NCBI GenBank assembly: GCA_021819085.1
Contig: JAKASJ010000010.1
Span: forward strand, 26,276-90,275
Origin: Pseudomonadota bacterium
Lineage (GTDB): Bacteria; Pseudomonadota; Gammaproteobacteria; Acidiferrobacterales; UBA6901
Length of the DNA: 64,000 nucleotides
Direction of reading: 5' to 3'
In this document: piece after piece, positions 12,395 through 21,442 of the stretch
How the letters are laid out: every line of letters begins with the position of its first letter
Numbering within the stretch: position 1 is the first letter of the stretch
Position numbers and translations under genes: made by a program
The notes under the pieces: model-generated
The model's database searches: none
The model's input: only the letters and a program-made list of their open reading frames with translations
Told to the model about the DNA's origin: nothing

Positions 12395-12502
12395 CCCATC
12401 CCGCGCGCCTTGAACCCAGGCGGCATGAATTGATCCAGCAGTCACCGGGATACTGACTCCCGAAAACGCCCGCGGCGTGCCAACTCGGCTGCGCGGCGGC
12501 GT

Positions 12503-13138
12503 TTACACCACGGGCGGAGGAGCACTGTCCCGGAATGCCGGCAGCAGCTCCAGGGCTCCCATCACCGCCGCAATTGCCGGGAACCGGGACATGTCCACGG
12601 CAAATTGCCGCGATGCCTTGACCTGCGGATACAGAAATATGTCGGCTGCAGTGACCGAATCTCCGAGCGAATAGCTGCCGGCATGGGATTCGACAATCCG
12701 GTTCAGGCCCTCGAAACGACGATCGATCCAGTAGCGGCACCAGGCCTGAGTATCTGCGTCCGTAGCCTTGAATTGCTCCTTGAGGCGTTCCCGCAGGGCG
12801 TTGTTGTGCATGGGCTGGATGACGGAGTTGACTACTTCCACAAGGGCCCGGACGCGCGCCCGCTGCAACGCATCGCCAGGAAATAACGGCGGCAGCGGTC
12901 GGGTCTCTTCCAGGTACTCGATGATGGCAACGGTCTGGAACAGGCGCTGCCCGTCGATCTCGAGGCAGGGCACCTGCCGCGTCGGGGATACCGCAGCGTA
13001 TGACGTCGAAAGATGCTCGCCGGTACGAAGGTCGATCCAGACCGGTTCGTAGGCAACTCTCTTCAACGCCAATGCGATCCGGATGCGCCAGGACGAAGAA
13101 GACATCGTCGCCTGATAAAGTCGCGCAATGTCGCTCAT
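12503..13138 (-). CDS. Zeta-class glutathione S-transferase / maleylacetoacetate isomerase-like
   Basis: 211 residues with a thioredoxin-fold N-terminal domain and an all-helical C-terminal domain. The zeta-class active-site signature is seen as SSSSWRIRIAL (12-22; SSCSWRVRIAL in typical enzymes, with Ser replacing Cys), followed by the cis-Pro block TRQVPCLEIDG and QTVAIIEYLEET. Zeta GSTs isomerise maleylacetoacetate or maleylpyruvate using glutathione in tyrosine or gentisate breakdown. No such pathway genes are adjacent, so the substrate stays open. It ends about 110 bases from the convergent atp operon. Confidence 0.85.
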   Translation of the reverse strand: MSDIARLYQATMSSSSWRIRIALALKRVAYEPVWIDLRTGEHLSTSYAAVSPTRQVPCLEIDGQRLFQTVAIIEYLEETRPLPPLFPGDALQRARVRALVEVVNSVIQPMHNNALRERLKEQFKATDADTQAWCRYWIDRRFEGLNRIVESHAGSYSLGDSVTAADIFLYPQVKASRQFAVDMSRFPAIAAVMGALELLPAFRDSAPPPVV

Positions 13139-13363
13139 GGGATTCTATATCCTAAAATGGCTGCGCAGACTTGCGCAAATGTAACCGGCGGGTCCGGACA
13201 CGAATGCCCTGTCGGCGATTTCATTTGTCGTGCTGAAGCGTCCGGGCAGATGCAGATTCCGTGCTGTCACGAAGTGCCTATGCCGCCTGCGCCGTTTGCC
13301 GGGTCACGCCCAGGCTGTGCATGACGTTGGCACGCATGGACTCCCGCCGCCGAGGAGGGCTGC

Positions 13364-13984
13364 TCAGATTTCGATCAGGCCGTCGGGCAGTTCGTCAGTT
13401 CCATCAGGTTCCCGGGGATAATGGGTATGCATCGCCTCGCCGCAGGCAGTGATTGCCGTGACAAATCCTTCCACGACCTCTCCTCTGGCGACACGATCGA
13501 CAAAGGCCTGGACGATGCCGGCCCAATGGGCCTCACCGAGCTTTTCATGGATACCCCGGTCGGCGACGATCTCGACGTAGCGTTCCGCGAGCGACACGAA
13601 GAACAGTACGCCTGAGTGTTCCCGGGTCAGGTGCACGCCCTGAAGATAGAATTGCGCCTTAGCAAGACGGCCGGCGCGTGCATGCTTGACGGATCGGGGG
13701 ATCAGCCCCAGGTGCAGTGACGGGATAAACAGCAGCAACAGACTGAGAACGATAAAAACTCCCAGTTGAATCTGGTACACGTGTCCGTAGGATATCGACA
13801 CCGACATCAACAGGAACACTCCCGGCACCAGGAGCGCCAGGAGCGCCACCCACAGCAGCGGCAAGAACAAATAATGGTCGCTCGCCCGCGCCACTACTGC
13901 CACGAATTCCCCGCTGGTATTCTTTTCCGCCGCGTGGATAGCGGCGGTAATGCGCGCCCGGTCTTGATCGCTGAACGTGATCAT
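13364..13984 (-). CDS. TPM-domain membrane protein
   Basis: 206 residues. The N-terminal cytoplasmic portion (FSDQDRARITAAIHAAEKNTSGEF) and the C-terminal portion (YVEIVADRGIHEKLGEAHW) are separate parts of the TPM (DUF477) fold, interrupted by two or three membrane helices at about residues 38-105. TPM domains are found with LemA and YgcG proteins; a role in membrane-protein turnover or phosphatase activity has been suggested for some members. It is the third gene of a lemA-ygcG-TPM operon, 9 bases after the preceding gene. Confidence 0.8.
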   Translation of the reverse strand: MITFSDQDRARITAAIHAAEKNTSGEFVAVVARASDHYLFLPLLWVALLALLVPGVFLLMSVSISYGHVYQIQLGVFIVLSLLLLFIPSLHLGLIPRSVKHARAGRLAKAQFYLQGVHLTREHSGVLFFVSLAERYVEIVADRGIHEKLGEAHWAGIVQAFVDRVARGEVVEGFVTAITACGEAMHTHYPREPDGTDELPDGLIEI

Positions 13985-13993
13985 ATTGCCCTC

Positions 13994-14833
13994 CTACCAG
14001 CCGCCCGAGGCGCCGCCACCACCGAATGACCCGCCGCCGCCCGAAAAACCGCCGAACCCTCCCCCGAAGCCGCCGCCACCCCCGCCCAGGCCCGAAAGCA
14101 GGCCGAGCGCCAACCATCCGAGCATGCTTCCGCCGGAACCCCCGCGCGGCCCGGATGGTCCTGCGCCCGGACCACCCGGGCCGGGACCGGGCCTGTTGGA
14201 ACCGCGAAAGAAAAACAGGGCGATGAGCGGTGAGAAGATAAACAGGAGAACCACCAGCATCAGGGCCCCGGTGCCAGCCTTCTCACGCGTCTGGGCGCTG
14301 CGTGCGGCAGCGGCGTGATCACCGATGACGGACAGGATCGCGTCCGAACCCGCCACGATTCCGCCGGAGAAATCACCCCGCTTGAACCGGGGTACGATAA
14401 TGTTGTGAATGATCTCGAAGCTCGCCGCATCGGTCAGCGTGCCTTCGAGCCCATAGCCAACCTCGATACGCACCTTCTTCCCGCCCGCGTCCACGATCAG
14501 CAGCGCGCCGTTGTTCTTGCCTTTCTGGCCGATCCCCCAGTGGCGTCCCAGCTGGTAGCCGTACTCGTCGATGGGATAACCGTGCAATGACGGCAGCGTC
14601 ACCACCACTACCTGGTTGGAGGTGTGTCGGGCATACTGGAGGAGTTTCTGCGCCAATGCCTGGCGCACCTGCGGTGACAGCAGGTTAGCATCGTCAACCA
14701 CCGGCCCGGTCAGGGCCGGAAACGCCGGCCTCCCCGCGTCGAGCACATTGCTACCCGCCGCTCCGACGGGGTACACAACCAGCATCAATACACACAGTAT
14801 CACCCACCGCAGCAGCATAGCCAGGCGTTCCAT
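13994..14833 (-). CDS. YgcG-family TPM-domain protein with Gly-rich tail
   Basis: 279 residues. It has an N-terminal signal peptide (MERLAMLLRWVILCVLMLVVYPVGAAG), a TPM domain (about 35-165, VVDDANLLSPQVRQALAQKL to GYGLEGTLTDAASF), one membrane helix at about 200-220, and a C-terminal low-complexity Gly/Ser/Phe tail ending GGGGASGGW. This is the standard YgcG architecture: a periplasmic TPM domain anchored in the inner membrane. It is flanked by lemA and a second TPM gene, an arrangement seen in many bacteria. The biochemical function is not settled. Confidence 0.85.
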   Translation of the reverse strand: MERLAMLLRWVILCVLMLVVYPVGAAGSNVLDAGRPAFPALTGPVVDDANLLSPQVRQALAQKLLQYARHTSNQVVVVTLPSLHGYPIDEYGYQLGRHWGIGQKGKNNGALLIVDAGGKKVRIEVGYGLEGTLTDAASFEIIHNIIVPRFKRGDFSGGIVAGSDAILSVIGDHAAAARSAQTREKAGTGALMLVVLLFIFSPLIALFFFRGSNRPGPGPGGPGAGPSGPRGGSGGSMLGWLALGLLSGLGGGGGGFGGGFGGFSGGGGSFGGGGASGGW

Positions 14834-14836
14834 GAC

Positions 14837-15442
14837 TTAGAACTTGACCTGCGGCGGCTGCATGGATTGCGTGGAAATGGTGAAATTCTGGATCGGCGCG
14901 TAGCTGCTGTAAAAGAGCGAGTGATACCAGCGGCCGGGAATAGTGGTGAGTTCGGTATCGTACTGCTGGACTGCAAGAATATAGTCGCGGCGCGCCACCG
15001 CGATGCGATTCTCGGTACCCTCCAGCTGCGCCTGCAGCATGAGGAAATTCTGGTCGGCCTTCAGGTTCGGATAATTCTCGGTGACCGCCATGAGACGCGA
15101 CAGCGCCCCGCCCAGGGTCGCCTGGTTGCGTTCGAACTGCCGAAAGGCTGCGGGGTTGGTAAGAATATCGGCAGGAATTCGGGTCTGGGTAACCTTGGCG
15201 CGCGCCTCGGTCACCGCCTCCAGGACGCTGCTTTCGTGGGCGGCGTAACCCTTGACTGTCGCCACGAGGTTGGGAATGAGGTCGGTACGCCGCTGATACT
15301 CGTTGAGCACCTGACTCCAGGCCGCAGTAACCGCCTGCTTGTAGGTCGGAATGTTATTGATGCCGCAGCCGGTGAGCATCGCCATGAGACCAAACATCAC
15401 GGCGACAACCGAAAGTTTTCCGATATAGCGCAGGCCTCTCAT
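14837..15442 (-). CDS. LemA family protein
   Basis: 201 residues. It begins with a lipoprotein-like signal ending in LTGC (about residues 24-27), unlike the plain N-out helix of many LemA proteins. The core of long helices has the LemA hallmarks: VLNEYQRRTDLIPNLVATVK, SRLMAVTENYPNLKADQNF and LEGTENRIAVARRDYILAVQ. LemA proteins are membrane-associated and usually co-encoded with TPM proteins; their role is unclear. AGGAGA precedes the ATG. It is the first gene of a three-gene operon. Confidence 0.9.
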   Translation of the reverse strand: MRGLRYIGKLSVVAVMFGLMAMLTGCGINNIPTYKQAVTAAWSQVLNEYQRRTDLIPNLVATVKGYAAHESSVLEAVTEARAKVTQTRIPADILTNPAAFRQFERNQATLGGALSRLMAVTENYPNLKADQNFLMLQAQLEGTENRIAVARRDYILAVQQYDTELTTIPGRWYHSLFYSSYAPIQNFTISTQSMQPPQVKF

Positions 15443-15888
15443 TGTATCTCCTGGAAAAATGGCAATTCTCGGACGCGCCGGGGACGCTACAGCCGCCAGC
15501 CCACACTGTCAAGCTCGGAAAGCTGTCAGTCCCCCGTTGAAAACCACCAGGCTGCGCCTGCGGGCTCCTGGCGCCCGACCCCAGCCATGCTAAACCCGGA
15601 AATGGCAGCGGCAGCCAGCCTCTGTTCCGCCCCGCGCCATCCGACCGGTCACGCCACAACCGCACCCATGGCACCGCCGCCGCGCACTGCGAAAGAACCG
15701 TATTCGATCATGCCGCCAATGCCGGGGAAATCGGAGCATGACTCCCGAGCATGGCCATGAACGCCGCCCGCACGGGACAATGCCCCCGGAACAAGTCATC
15801 CGCGGCCAACCCGCACAGCGCTGAAGTCCATTTTTCCAGAACAGCGCAGACCAATCGTCGCGTCTGGCCTGCGTCAAGCAAGGGGATT
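15443..15888. other. No supported gene
   Basis: G+C-rich sequence between the lemA start and the next gene. Short open frames show no domain or good ribosome binding site. It should contain the lemA promoter, but none is obvious. Confidence 0.4.
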
Positions 15889-15920
15889 CACCGGACCAGT
15901 CCGGTGCAGTACACTATTAT
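15889..15920 (+). promoter_or_regulatory. Promoter with 8-bp dyad operator before the zinc-ribbon gene
   Basis: CACCGGAC (15889-15896) and GTCCGGTG (15899-15906) form a perfect dyad around two bases. TATTAT at 15915-15920 matches a -10 at 5 of 6. The dyad covers the place of the -35 element, as expected for an activator site or repressor operator. The gene starts 41 bases further on. The binding protein is unknown. Confidence 0.45.
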
Positions 15921-15960
15921 TAGATCCTGTTCACCCCGGCAAGATACCGCCTCTGGAATC

Positions 15961-16185
15961 ATGAGAAAGAGACACTGCACCTGTGGCGCCGACGGCGATG
16001 TGCACCGCGAGACGCGCCGCACGGCGGACGGGCGCGAGGAGATCGTCTACCGCGTGATCTGCCCCGTATGCGGGCAGATCGGCCCGGCGGTTCCGGCGGA
16101 GGGCAAGGACGAATCGGTCGTTATCGCCGAAGCCGTCGAGGCATGGAATGTCATGATTGCCAGCGTCCGCCCTCTGGAAGCCTGA
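15961..16185 (+). CDS. Small zinc-ribbon protein, Lar-like
   Basis: 74 residues with two cysteine pairs, HCTCG (6-8) and CPVCG (31-34), suited to bind one zinc ion, and a C-terminal EAVEAWNVM. The C..CG...C..CG plus A..AWN layout resembles the Lar restriction-alleviation family often carried by phages and plasmids, but the first pair is CxC rather than CxxC. A role in modulating a restriction enzyme is only a guess. The ATG at 15961 is chosen because the cysteine knuckle follows at once and a promoter with dyad lies just upstream. Confidence 0.6.
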   Translation: MRKRHCTCGADGDVHRETRRTADGREEIVYRVICPVCGQIGPAVPAEGKDESVVIAEAVEAWNVMIASVRPLEA

Positions 16186-16347
16186 TCGGACCGGAGGACG
16201 CGAAACACGGAAAACCTGCGGGATTCTTTTCAAACCGCAGGATTCACAAGCCCTGAAACGCGACACACACCAGGCTGGCGCAATTCCCGCAGGCCCTTCG
16301 CAAACCAGCCGCATCCGGCATGCAACGCGCCATCGCGAACTTCCCGG

Positions 16348-17280
16348 TCACGGCTTCGCTCCTATATAGACATCCACCAGCTCCCCGGGAAACAGATTCA
16401 TTCCCTTTGGAGGCTTGAAGCGAAAGATGATGGGCAACACCCTCACGTCCACCTTTTCCGTTCGTTGATCGGACAACTGGATCTTCGGGGTCACGTACGG
16501 CTGTATCCGGACAAACTGCAATGGGACGCTCACGTTATTGGCACCCCTGATAAACATTTTTGCAGCCATGCGCGTGACCGGTGGCAGTCTGGGCACCAGA
16601 ATCTCGTCGAGATAGCACTGCACCTGCAAATAGGGACTTTGCATTCCCATGGTGACAACCGGATTCATGCCCTGGGAATAGGTGCCATAGACTCCCTGCG
16701 CCGAGATGTAGCTACCCACCGCGGCACCAACGCGCAACACCGGGCCCGGAACCGGGGCACGAAGCACGTATTTGTTCAACAAGGCTTCATCGACAGCATG
16801 CGTGCTGATCGCCACCTCCAGATTTTTCTGCGCCACCAAAACGTTGTCCCGGGTGTTCACCAGCGTCATCCGGCTCACAGTCCTGGGATCGATGGACACT
16901 TCCTTTTCTAAGATGGCCAGCTGATGGCGCTGATAAACCAGCGCGGCCTGTGCCGCGCCGACCTTGGCCCCGTCCTCGGCCACGACTTCCTTCTGCACGG
17001 AATCATCCATTGCCAGCAGCGGTGCATCTTTCCCGACGGTCTGTCCGTCACGCACAAATATGCGGGTAACCGTGCCACCCACTTCGGGGTAAATGTTGAT
17101 GTTCTCTCCATTCTCGAGCGGACTCTGGACGATGCCTTCGGCATAGATGCCTTCGGTGTACGGATCACGGGTAGGCGCCAGCGGCGCGTGCGCCGGAAGT
17201 TCCTGCCGGTACAGATAGGCGCTCACCAGTCCGGCGATAATTCCCAGAAAGGCGACGGCAAAAAGTATCTTGTGTTTCAT
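16348..17280 (-). CDS. Membrane fusion protein (HlyD/DevB-like) of an ABC exporter
   Basis: 310 residues. It has one N-terminal membrane helix (about 4-22), then biotinyl-lipoyl-like halves (GGTVTRIFVRDGQTVGKDAP at about 69-90, and VLRAPVPGPVLRVGAAVGSY) flanking an alpha-helical hairpin, and a beta-barrel C-terminal part. It should bridge the inner-membrane ABC permease and the outer-membrane channel. It is the last gene of the OMF-permease-ATPase-MFP operon and overlaps the ATPase gene by ATGA. The exported substrate is unknown. Confidence 0.85.
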   Translation of the reverse strand: MKHKILFAVAFLGIIAGLVSAYLYRQELPAHAPLAPTRDPYTEGIYAEGIVQSPLENGENINIYPEVGGTVTRIFVRDGQTVGKDAPLLAMDDSVQKEVVAEDGAKVGAAQAALVYQRHQLAILEKEVSIDPRTVSRMTLVNTRDNVLVAQKNLEVAISTHAVDEALLNKYVLRAPVPGPVLRVGAAVGSYISAQGVYGTYSQGMNPVVTMGMQSPYLQVQCYLDEILVPRLPPVTRMAAKMFIRGANNVSVPLQFVRIQPYVTPKIQLSDQRTEKVDVRVLPIIFRFKPPKGMNLFPGELVDVYIGAKP

Positions 17281-17963
17281 TGGCCGGCTCCTGTGTGGTC
17301 CGTGATGCGTCCGTCTTCCATGTGAATGATTCTCGAGGCGTACTCATAGATCCGGTCATCGTGGGTAACGACGACAATGGCTCGCCGTTCATTCAGAATA
17401 TTATTCTTCACGAAGGCCAGGATCTTCTTGCCCGTATCGCCATCAAGAGACGCCGTGGGCTCGTCGAAGATCAGCAGATCCGGCTCCGCGACGATGGCCC
17501 TGGCGATGGCCACCCGCTGCTGCTCGCCACCGCTGAGTTTCTGGGGCGGCAGCTCACCCTTGCCCGAGAGACCCACAATCTCCAGAATCTTGCGTGACTT
17601 CTGCAGACCCTCCTCCCAGGGCACGCGCCGCAGGATAAGTGGCACGGCCACGTTCTCCACAGTGGTCAACCGCGGAAAAAGATGGTAATCCTGAAAGACA
17701 AAACCCACGCCATGAAGCCGGAAATCCGCCAGTGCATCCGTGTCCAGAGTCCAGATATCCTTGCCCTCGACCGTCACGCTGCCCGAATTCGGACGGAGAA
17801 TTCCGGATATGACGCTGAGCAGCGTGGTCTTGCCGGAGCCCGACGGCCCGACGATATACAGCATCTCGCCGAAGTCCAGTCCGAAACTTACCTCCCGCAG
17901 GGCATAGGTGCGGGCCGGTTCCTCGCCAAACCATTTGTTTACCTTCTGGACGGTCAGGATCAC
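17277..17963 (-). CDS. ABC exporter ATP-binding subunit (DevA/LolD/MacB-type)
   Basis: 228 residues. It contains Walker A GPSGSGKTT (39-47), the Q-loop region VFQDYHLFPRLT, signature LSGGEQQRVAIARA, Walker B LLIFDEPTASLD, and the switch His in VVVTHDDR. It powers the FtsX-type permease encoded directly before it. The family includes LolD, MacB and cyanobacterial DevA, all of which move lipids or peptides out of the inner membrane. It is separated from the permease by two bases. Confidence 0.92.
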   Translation of the reverse strand: MILTVQKVNKWFGEEPARTYALREVSFGLDFGEMLYIVGPSGSGKTTLLSVISGILRPNSGSVTVEGKDIWTLDTDALADFRLHGVGFVFQDYHLFPRLTTVENVAVPLILRRVPWEEGLQKSRKILEIVGLSGKGELPPQKLSGGEQQRVAIARAIVAEPDLLIFDEPTASLDGDTGKKILAFVKNNILNERRAIVVVTHDDRIYEYASRIIHMEDGRITDHTGAGQ

Positions 17964-17965
17964 GG

Positions 17966-19102
17966 TCAGCCCCTGAATACGTCGAAAGGATCGATGCGGA
18001 TGACCTTTCTTATGCCGATGTAGGCCGAAATAACGGAGATGATCAGGACCATGACCAGCGCCATGAAGAGATTCTGGTACGTGATGACGGCCGCGTAGTT
18101 GGGGATCCTGAGCTTGCCGAAGGCAACGAGCGCCGAGGACAGCAGCACCCCGAACCCGAATCCCAGGAAGCCGACCACCAGGGACTGGAAGAGAATCATC
18201 TGGACGAGCTCGCTGCTCTTGGCGCCTATGGCCTTCAGCGCCCCGAACCGTTCGAGGTTGTCCAGGACGAACATATAGAACGTCTCACCGGCGATGGACA
18301 GCCCGACGACAAAGCTGATGAGAGTCATGATCAGGATATTGGTGCCCAGCGCGGTCTGGAATTCATAAAAGCTGTCGTTGCGGGCTATGAACTCCTTGTC
18401 CGTGAGGGCGAGATAGCCGATCTTTTTTGTCTGCGCTTCGATGACCGGGATGTCCTTGTCGGTTTTCGGTTGCACCAGGATGAACGAGGTCAGATAGCGG
18501 GTGGATGGCAGATCCTGCGTCGCGCGTGTGTAGGTGGTGTACAGGGTTGGCAGGCCGAACAGGCTGCCTACGGAAACGCGGCCGATGCCAGCTATGATCC
18601 CGCGGTGGTCGTTGATCTCGAAGGTCGTTCCGACCTTGGGGCTGCCTAGCTTCGCGTAGCTGGGATCTTTCACGACGATGAAGGCGTCGTTTCGGTAGAT
18701 ATCAAGAATGTTGCCCTCGATAAGAGTCGGACGGCCAAAGAGCGTCGCATCGTCGAGACCGACAACAGTGGCCGCCTGATATGTGCCATTGTCCAGGTGG
18801 ACCAGGCCGGCACCGATATACAGTGGCATCGCGTATTCCACGCCGGGAATGCTGCGTACCGCATCCAGCACATAGTCAGGCATCGGTATGCTGTTTTGCG
18901 GCGTCTGCACATCCGGGTCCATCACCCACATCTTCGCGCCGACATTGATTATGTTGGCGGCTGAATGCTCAATGATCCCGAAGAACATGGACGTCATCAG
19001 CATCATGAGAAACACCGAAAAGGTGATTCCGATCACCAGCGTGACAAACTTCCCGCGATCGCTGAGCAGAAGCTTCAGCGCCAGGCGCAGCAATCCGCTC
19101 AT
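17966..19102 (-). CDS. ABC exporter permease, FtsX/MacB-type (DevC-like)
   Basis: 378 residues with one N-terminal helix (about 14-38), a large periplasmic domain (about 40-245), and three C-terminal helices with the FtsX-type loop ERFGALKAIGAKSSELVQMI. This four-helix topology is that of mechanotransmission ABC proteins (MacB, LolE, DevC), which do not pass substrate through the membrane but push it through a periplasmic path. The start at 19102 overlaps the stop of the outer-membrane gene by ATGA; the upstream in-frame stretch is inside that gene. Confidence 0.9.
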   Translation of the reverse strand: MSGLLRLALKLLLSDRGKFVTLVIGITFSVFLMMLMTSMFFGIIEHSAANIINVGAKMWVMDPDVQTPQNSIPMPDYVLDAVRSIPGVEYAMPLYIGAGLVHLDNGTYQAATVVGLDDATLFGRPTLIEGNILDIYRNDAFIVVKDPSYAKLGSPKVGTTFEINDHRGIIAGIGRVSVGSLFGLPTLYTTYTRATQDLPSTRYLTSFILVQPKTDKDIPVIEAQTKKIGYLALTDKEFIARNDSFYEFQTALGTNILIMTLISFVVGLSIAGETFYMFVLDNLERFGALKAIGAKSSELVQMILFQSLVVGFLGFGFGVLLSSALVAFGKLRIPNYAAVITYQNLFMALVMVLIISVISAYIGIRKVIRIDPFDVFRG

Positions 19103-20652
19103 GGCATCACCCTCGCAGGACCGGCCTGCCCGGCCATCGGAACCCCGGGACGTGCCGGATTCGATGAATCGCCCGGCGCCCCGGCGTGATCGCTCCTCCA
19201 CCAGTCCCCTCCCAGGGCCACGAACAGGGCAGCGGTGTCCTGATAGCGCTGGGCCACGGCATGTACCGCAGCGATGCGCGCGTTCTGGTATGCGACCTCG
19301 GCATTGAGCAGGGAAAGGTAGTCCGTGGTGCCGGACCGGTATCCGGCTTGCGCCACTTCCATTTCCTGCTGCACGGTTTGCAGGGAACGGTGCTCGGCCT
19401 GAACCGCCGCCCCATCGTGCTCAAGAGCACGCAAGGCATCGGCAACTTGCTGGAAGGCGCTGAGAACCGTGGCCTTGTAGACGGCCAGGGTGGTGTCGTA
19501 CGCCGCGTAGGCGCCGCGCTCCTGGGCTCTGAGCTTTCCCCCCTCGAAGACGGGCTGCGCCAGGGCCGCGGCGATGCTCCATACGCTGCTGGACGAACTG
19601 AAGAACGCCCCGGTCGTAGAACTGCTGGTACCTGCGGACGCAGACAGCGTAACGATCGGAAAGAACTGCGCCTTGGCGACCCCTATCCCGGCCAGGGCAT
19701 AGCGCATCTGCTGCTCCGCAGCCTCGATGTCCGGACGGTTCCGGACCAGCGTTGAAGGCAGCGCAACGGGGAGTTCCTTCGGCAGGACGAGATCGTTCAG
19801 CGTAAACGGCTTCTCGCGCCATTGACTGGGGGACTCACCGCCCAGGATGGCCATCAGGTGCCGGTAGACGGCAAGCTGCTGCTGCAGTGGCGGAAGCATG
19901 GCCTCATTAGCCAGCAGTTGCGCCCGCTGCGCTAGGACATTGACGTAGGGAGACCCGCCGCCTTGGTATTGAGCCTCGGTAAGCGCCAGGAGCTCGCGTT
20001 CCCGGGCGGTGATTTCCTCTACGGCGTCGATCTGGGCCTGGGTGGCCGCCTCGGCGATAGCAGTATTGACTACGTTGCCGCTGAGGGTCAGCCGGGCGGT
20101 CGCCAGCTCGTAACGCTGATACTCCATCTGGGCCTTGCTGCCCCGGTAGACCAGGCGATTGATGCCGAAGATGTCCGGATAATAGGTGACACCGACACCG
20201 CCGGTGAACAGGGAATAGGTGAACCCGGGAATGCGGCCGCCGAACGTCGCCCCCGAACTCTTTTGCCGCGACGCTCCCAGATCGGCACTGATCTGCGGGT
20301 AGAAAATGCCGGCATTGGCCTCCATGCTCGCCTGCGCTGCACGCAGCTGGGCCTGGGCCGCAGCGATGCTGGGGCTGTCACGCAGCGCCCGCCGCACGAC
20401 TTCGTCGAGCCTCCGGGAATGGAAAAGCCTCCACCATTGCCGGGACAGGGTGCGACCGTACGCGAACCTCTGGGAGCCCTCTCCTCTGCCCACGGCACCG
20501 GTGGTTCGGTAGGGAGGCGACCCGGCCGTATAGCCGGAACTGGACGGTACCCGCGGCACATGCAGCGGAGGCTCGAAGCTGCATGCGGACATTCCCGCCC
20601 ATGCAGACACCAGGGCCGTGGCAACCCAGCGTAGCCGGCTCATCGGAGCCAT
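19099..20652 (-). CDS. Outer-membrane efflux lipoprotein (NodT/OprM family)
   Basis: 517 residues. A signal peptide ends in a lipobox-like GMSAC (about 20-24), so it is probably lipidated. Two OEP repeats follow, each with a long coiled-coil hairpin and beta strands (SIAAAQAQLRAAQASMEANA and FQQVADALRALEHDGAAVQA). The motif LPSTLVRNRPDIEAAEQQMR is a hallmark of NodT-type TolC homologues. It should form the trimeric channel for the exporter encoded downstream. It is first in the operon, so outer-membrane channel, permease, ATPase and adaptor are made together. Confidence 0.92.
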   Translation of the reverse strand: MAPMSRLRWVATALVSAWAGMSACSFEPPLHVPRVPSSSGYTAGSPPYRTTGAVGRGEGSQRFAYGRTLSRQWWRLFHSRRLDEVVRRALRDSPSIAAAQAQLRAAQASMEANAGIFYPQISADLGASRQKSSGATFGGRIPGFTYSLFTGGVGVTYYPDIFGINRLVYRGSKAQMEYQRYELATARLTLSGNVVNTAIAEAATQAQIDAVEEITARERELLALTEAQYQGGGSPYVNVLAQRAQLLANEAMLPPLQQQLAVYRHLMAILGGESPSQWREKPFTLNDLVLPKELPVALPSTLVRNRPDIEAAEQQMRYALAGIGVAKAQFFPIVTLSASAGTSSSTTGAFFSSSSSVWSIAAALAQPVFEGGKLRAQERGAYAAYDTTLAVYKATVLSAFQQVADALRALEHDGAAVQAEHRSLQTVQQEMEVAQAGYRSGTTDYLSLLNAEVAYQNARIAAVHAVAQRYQDTAALFVALGGDWWRSDHAGAPGDSSNPARPGVPMAGQAGPARVMP

Positions 20653-21442
20653 CCCGTTTCGGCTGCGGACTGCGTTTTCGGGAACGGATGCCGCCGCAGC
20701 TCATGCCCGCCGGCAACCCGCCGGCCCTGGCAACTGCCTTGAATTCGCGCCACGCACGCACATCTTGCGGCCCGACCGGCCCGACCTGGATTGAAAGGCA
20801 TCACAGACATGCATCCAACATACGGCCGCGGCAACCCGCCAGCTTTGATGCAGGTCAACGATCACACCGTCGGATGCATGAATCTTGTAAAAGTCTGTCA
20901 GTGCGCAGCCGCGCAACCAGCATGGCACGTGTGTCGAGTCCGGCTGCCCTGTCTCCGGGTATTACCTGTCGCCCATGACACACCGCGGCATGATCCAGTC
21001 CACGCTGGCCCGGTCCGATCGCGAAAGTCTGCGACCGCCGCCGATACGGTTGTGAATACGAAAAGTCGATGTCGACATGCACCCGGAAAGATCTGCCGCG
21101 TCCGCTGTGGCGTCACCCGCAATGGCCGCTGCGCGTTCGTGACCGACCCGCGCCGGCACGCTGCATGCATGACGGCACGCATGCGCCCAGACCTGCGTCG
21201 ATAATCTTCTCGGCACATTCGAACGTCACTCTCTGACTGCGACCGCTTCGCGCGCCGGGAGCCGGGGCGCGACGTCGTCGACACATCGAAGAATGCATGA
21301 CCGGCCATGCATCGTCGTGCAGGTGCTGCGCAGCAGGCGCTTCGCATACGGTAGCGATCATGGTGGCCCCGCTCGCACCCTGCCACTACCTCAGGCCGAC
21401 GGGCATATCGTGCCGCGGAACCTTCATTGGATACCGGTCCGG
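20653..21442. other. No supported gene, about 0.8 kb
   Basis: G+C-rich sequence with scattered CATGC motifs, including ATGCATG-ACCGGC-CATGCAT (21293-21312). Long open frames here overlap each other on both strands and show no domain. The promoter of the exporter operon should lie in the first 100-150 bases. Confidence 0.4.

Noticed and set aside
21293..21312. ATGCATG-N6-CATGCAT dyad as a regulatory site
   Set aside because: Lies in a stretch rich in CATGC words, far from any gene start, so chance symmetry is likely.
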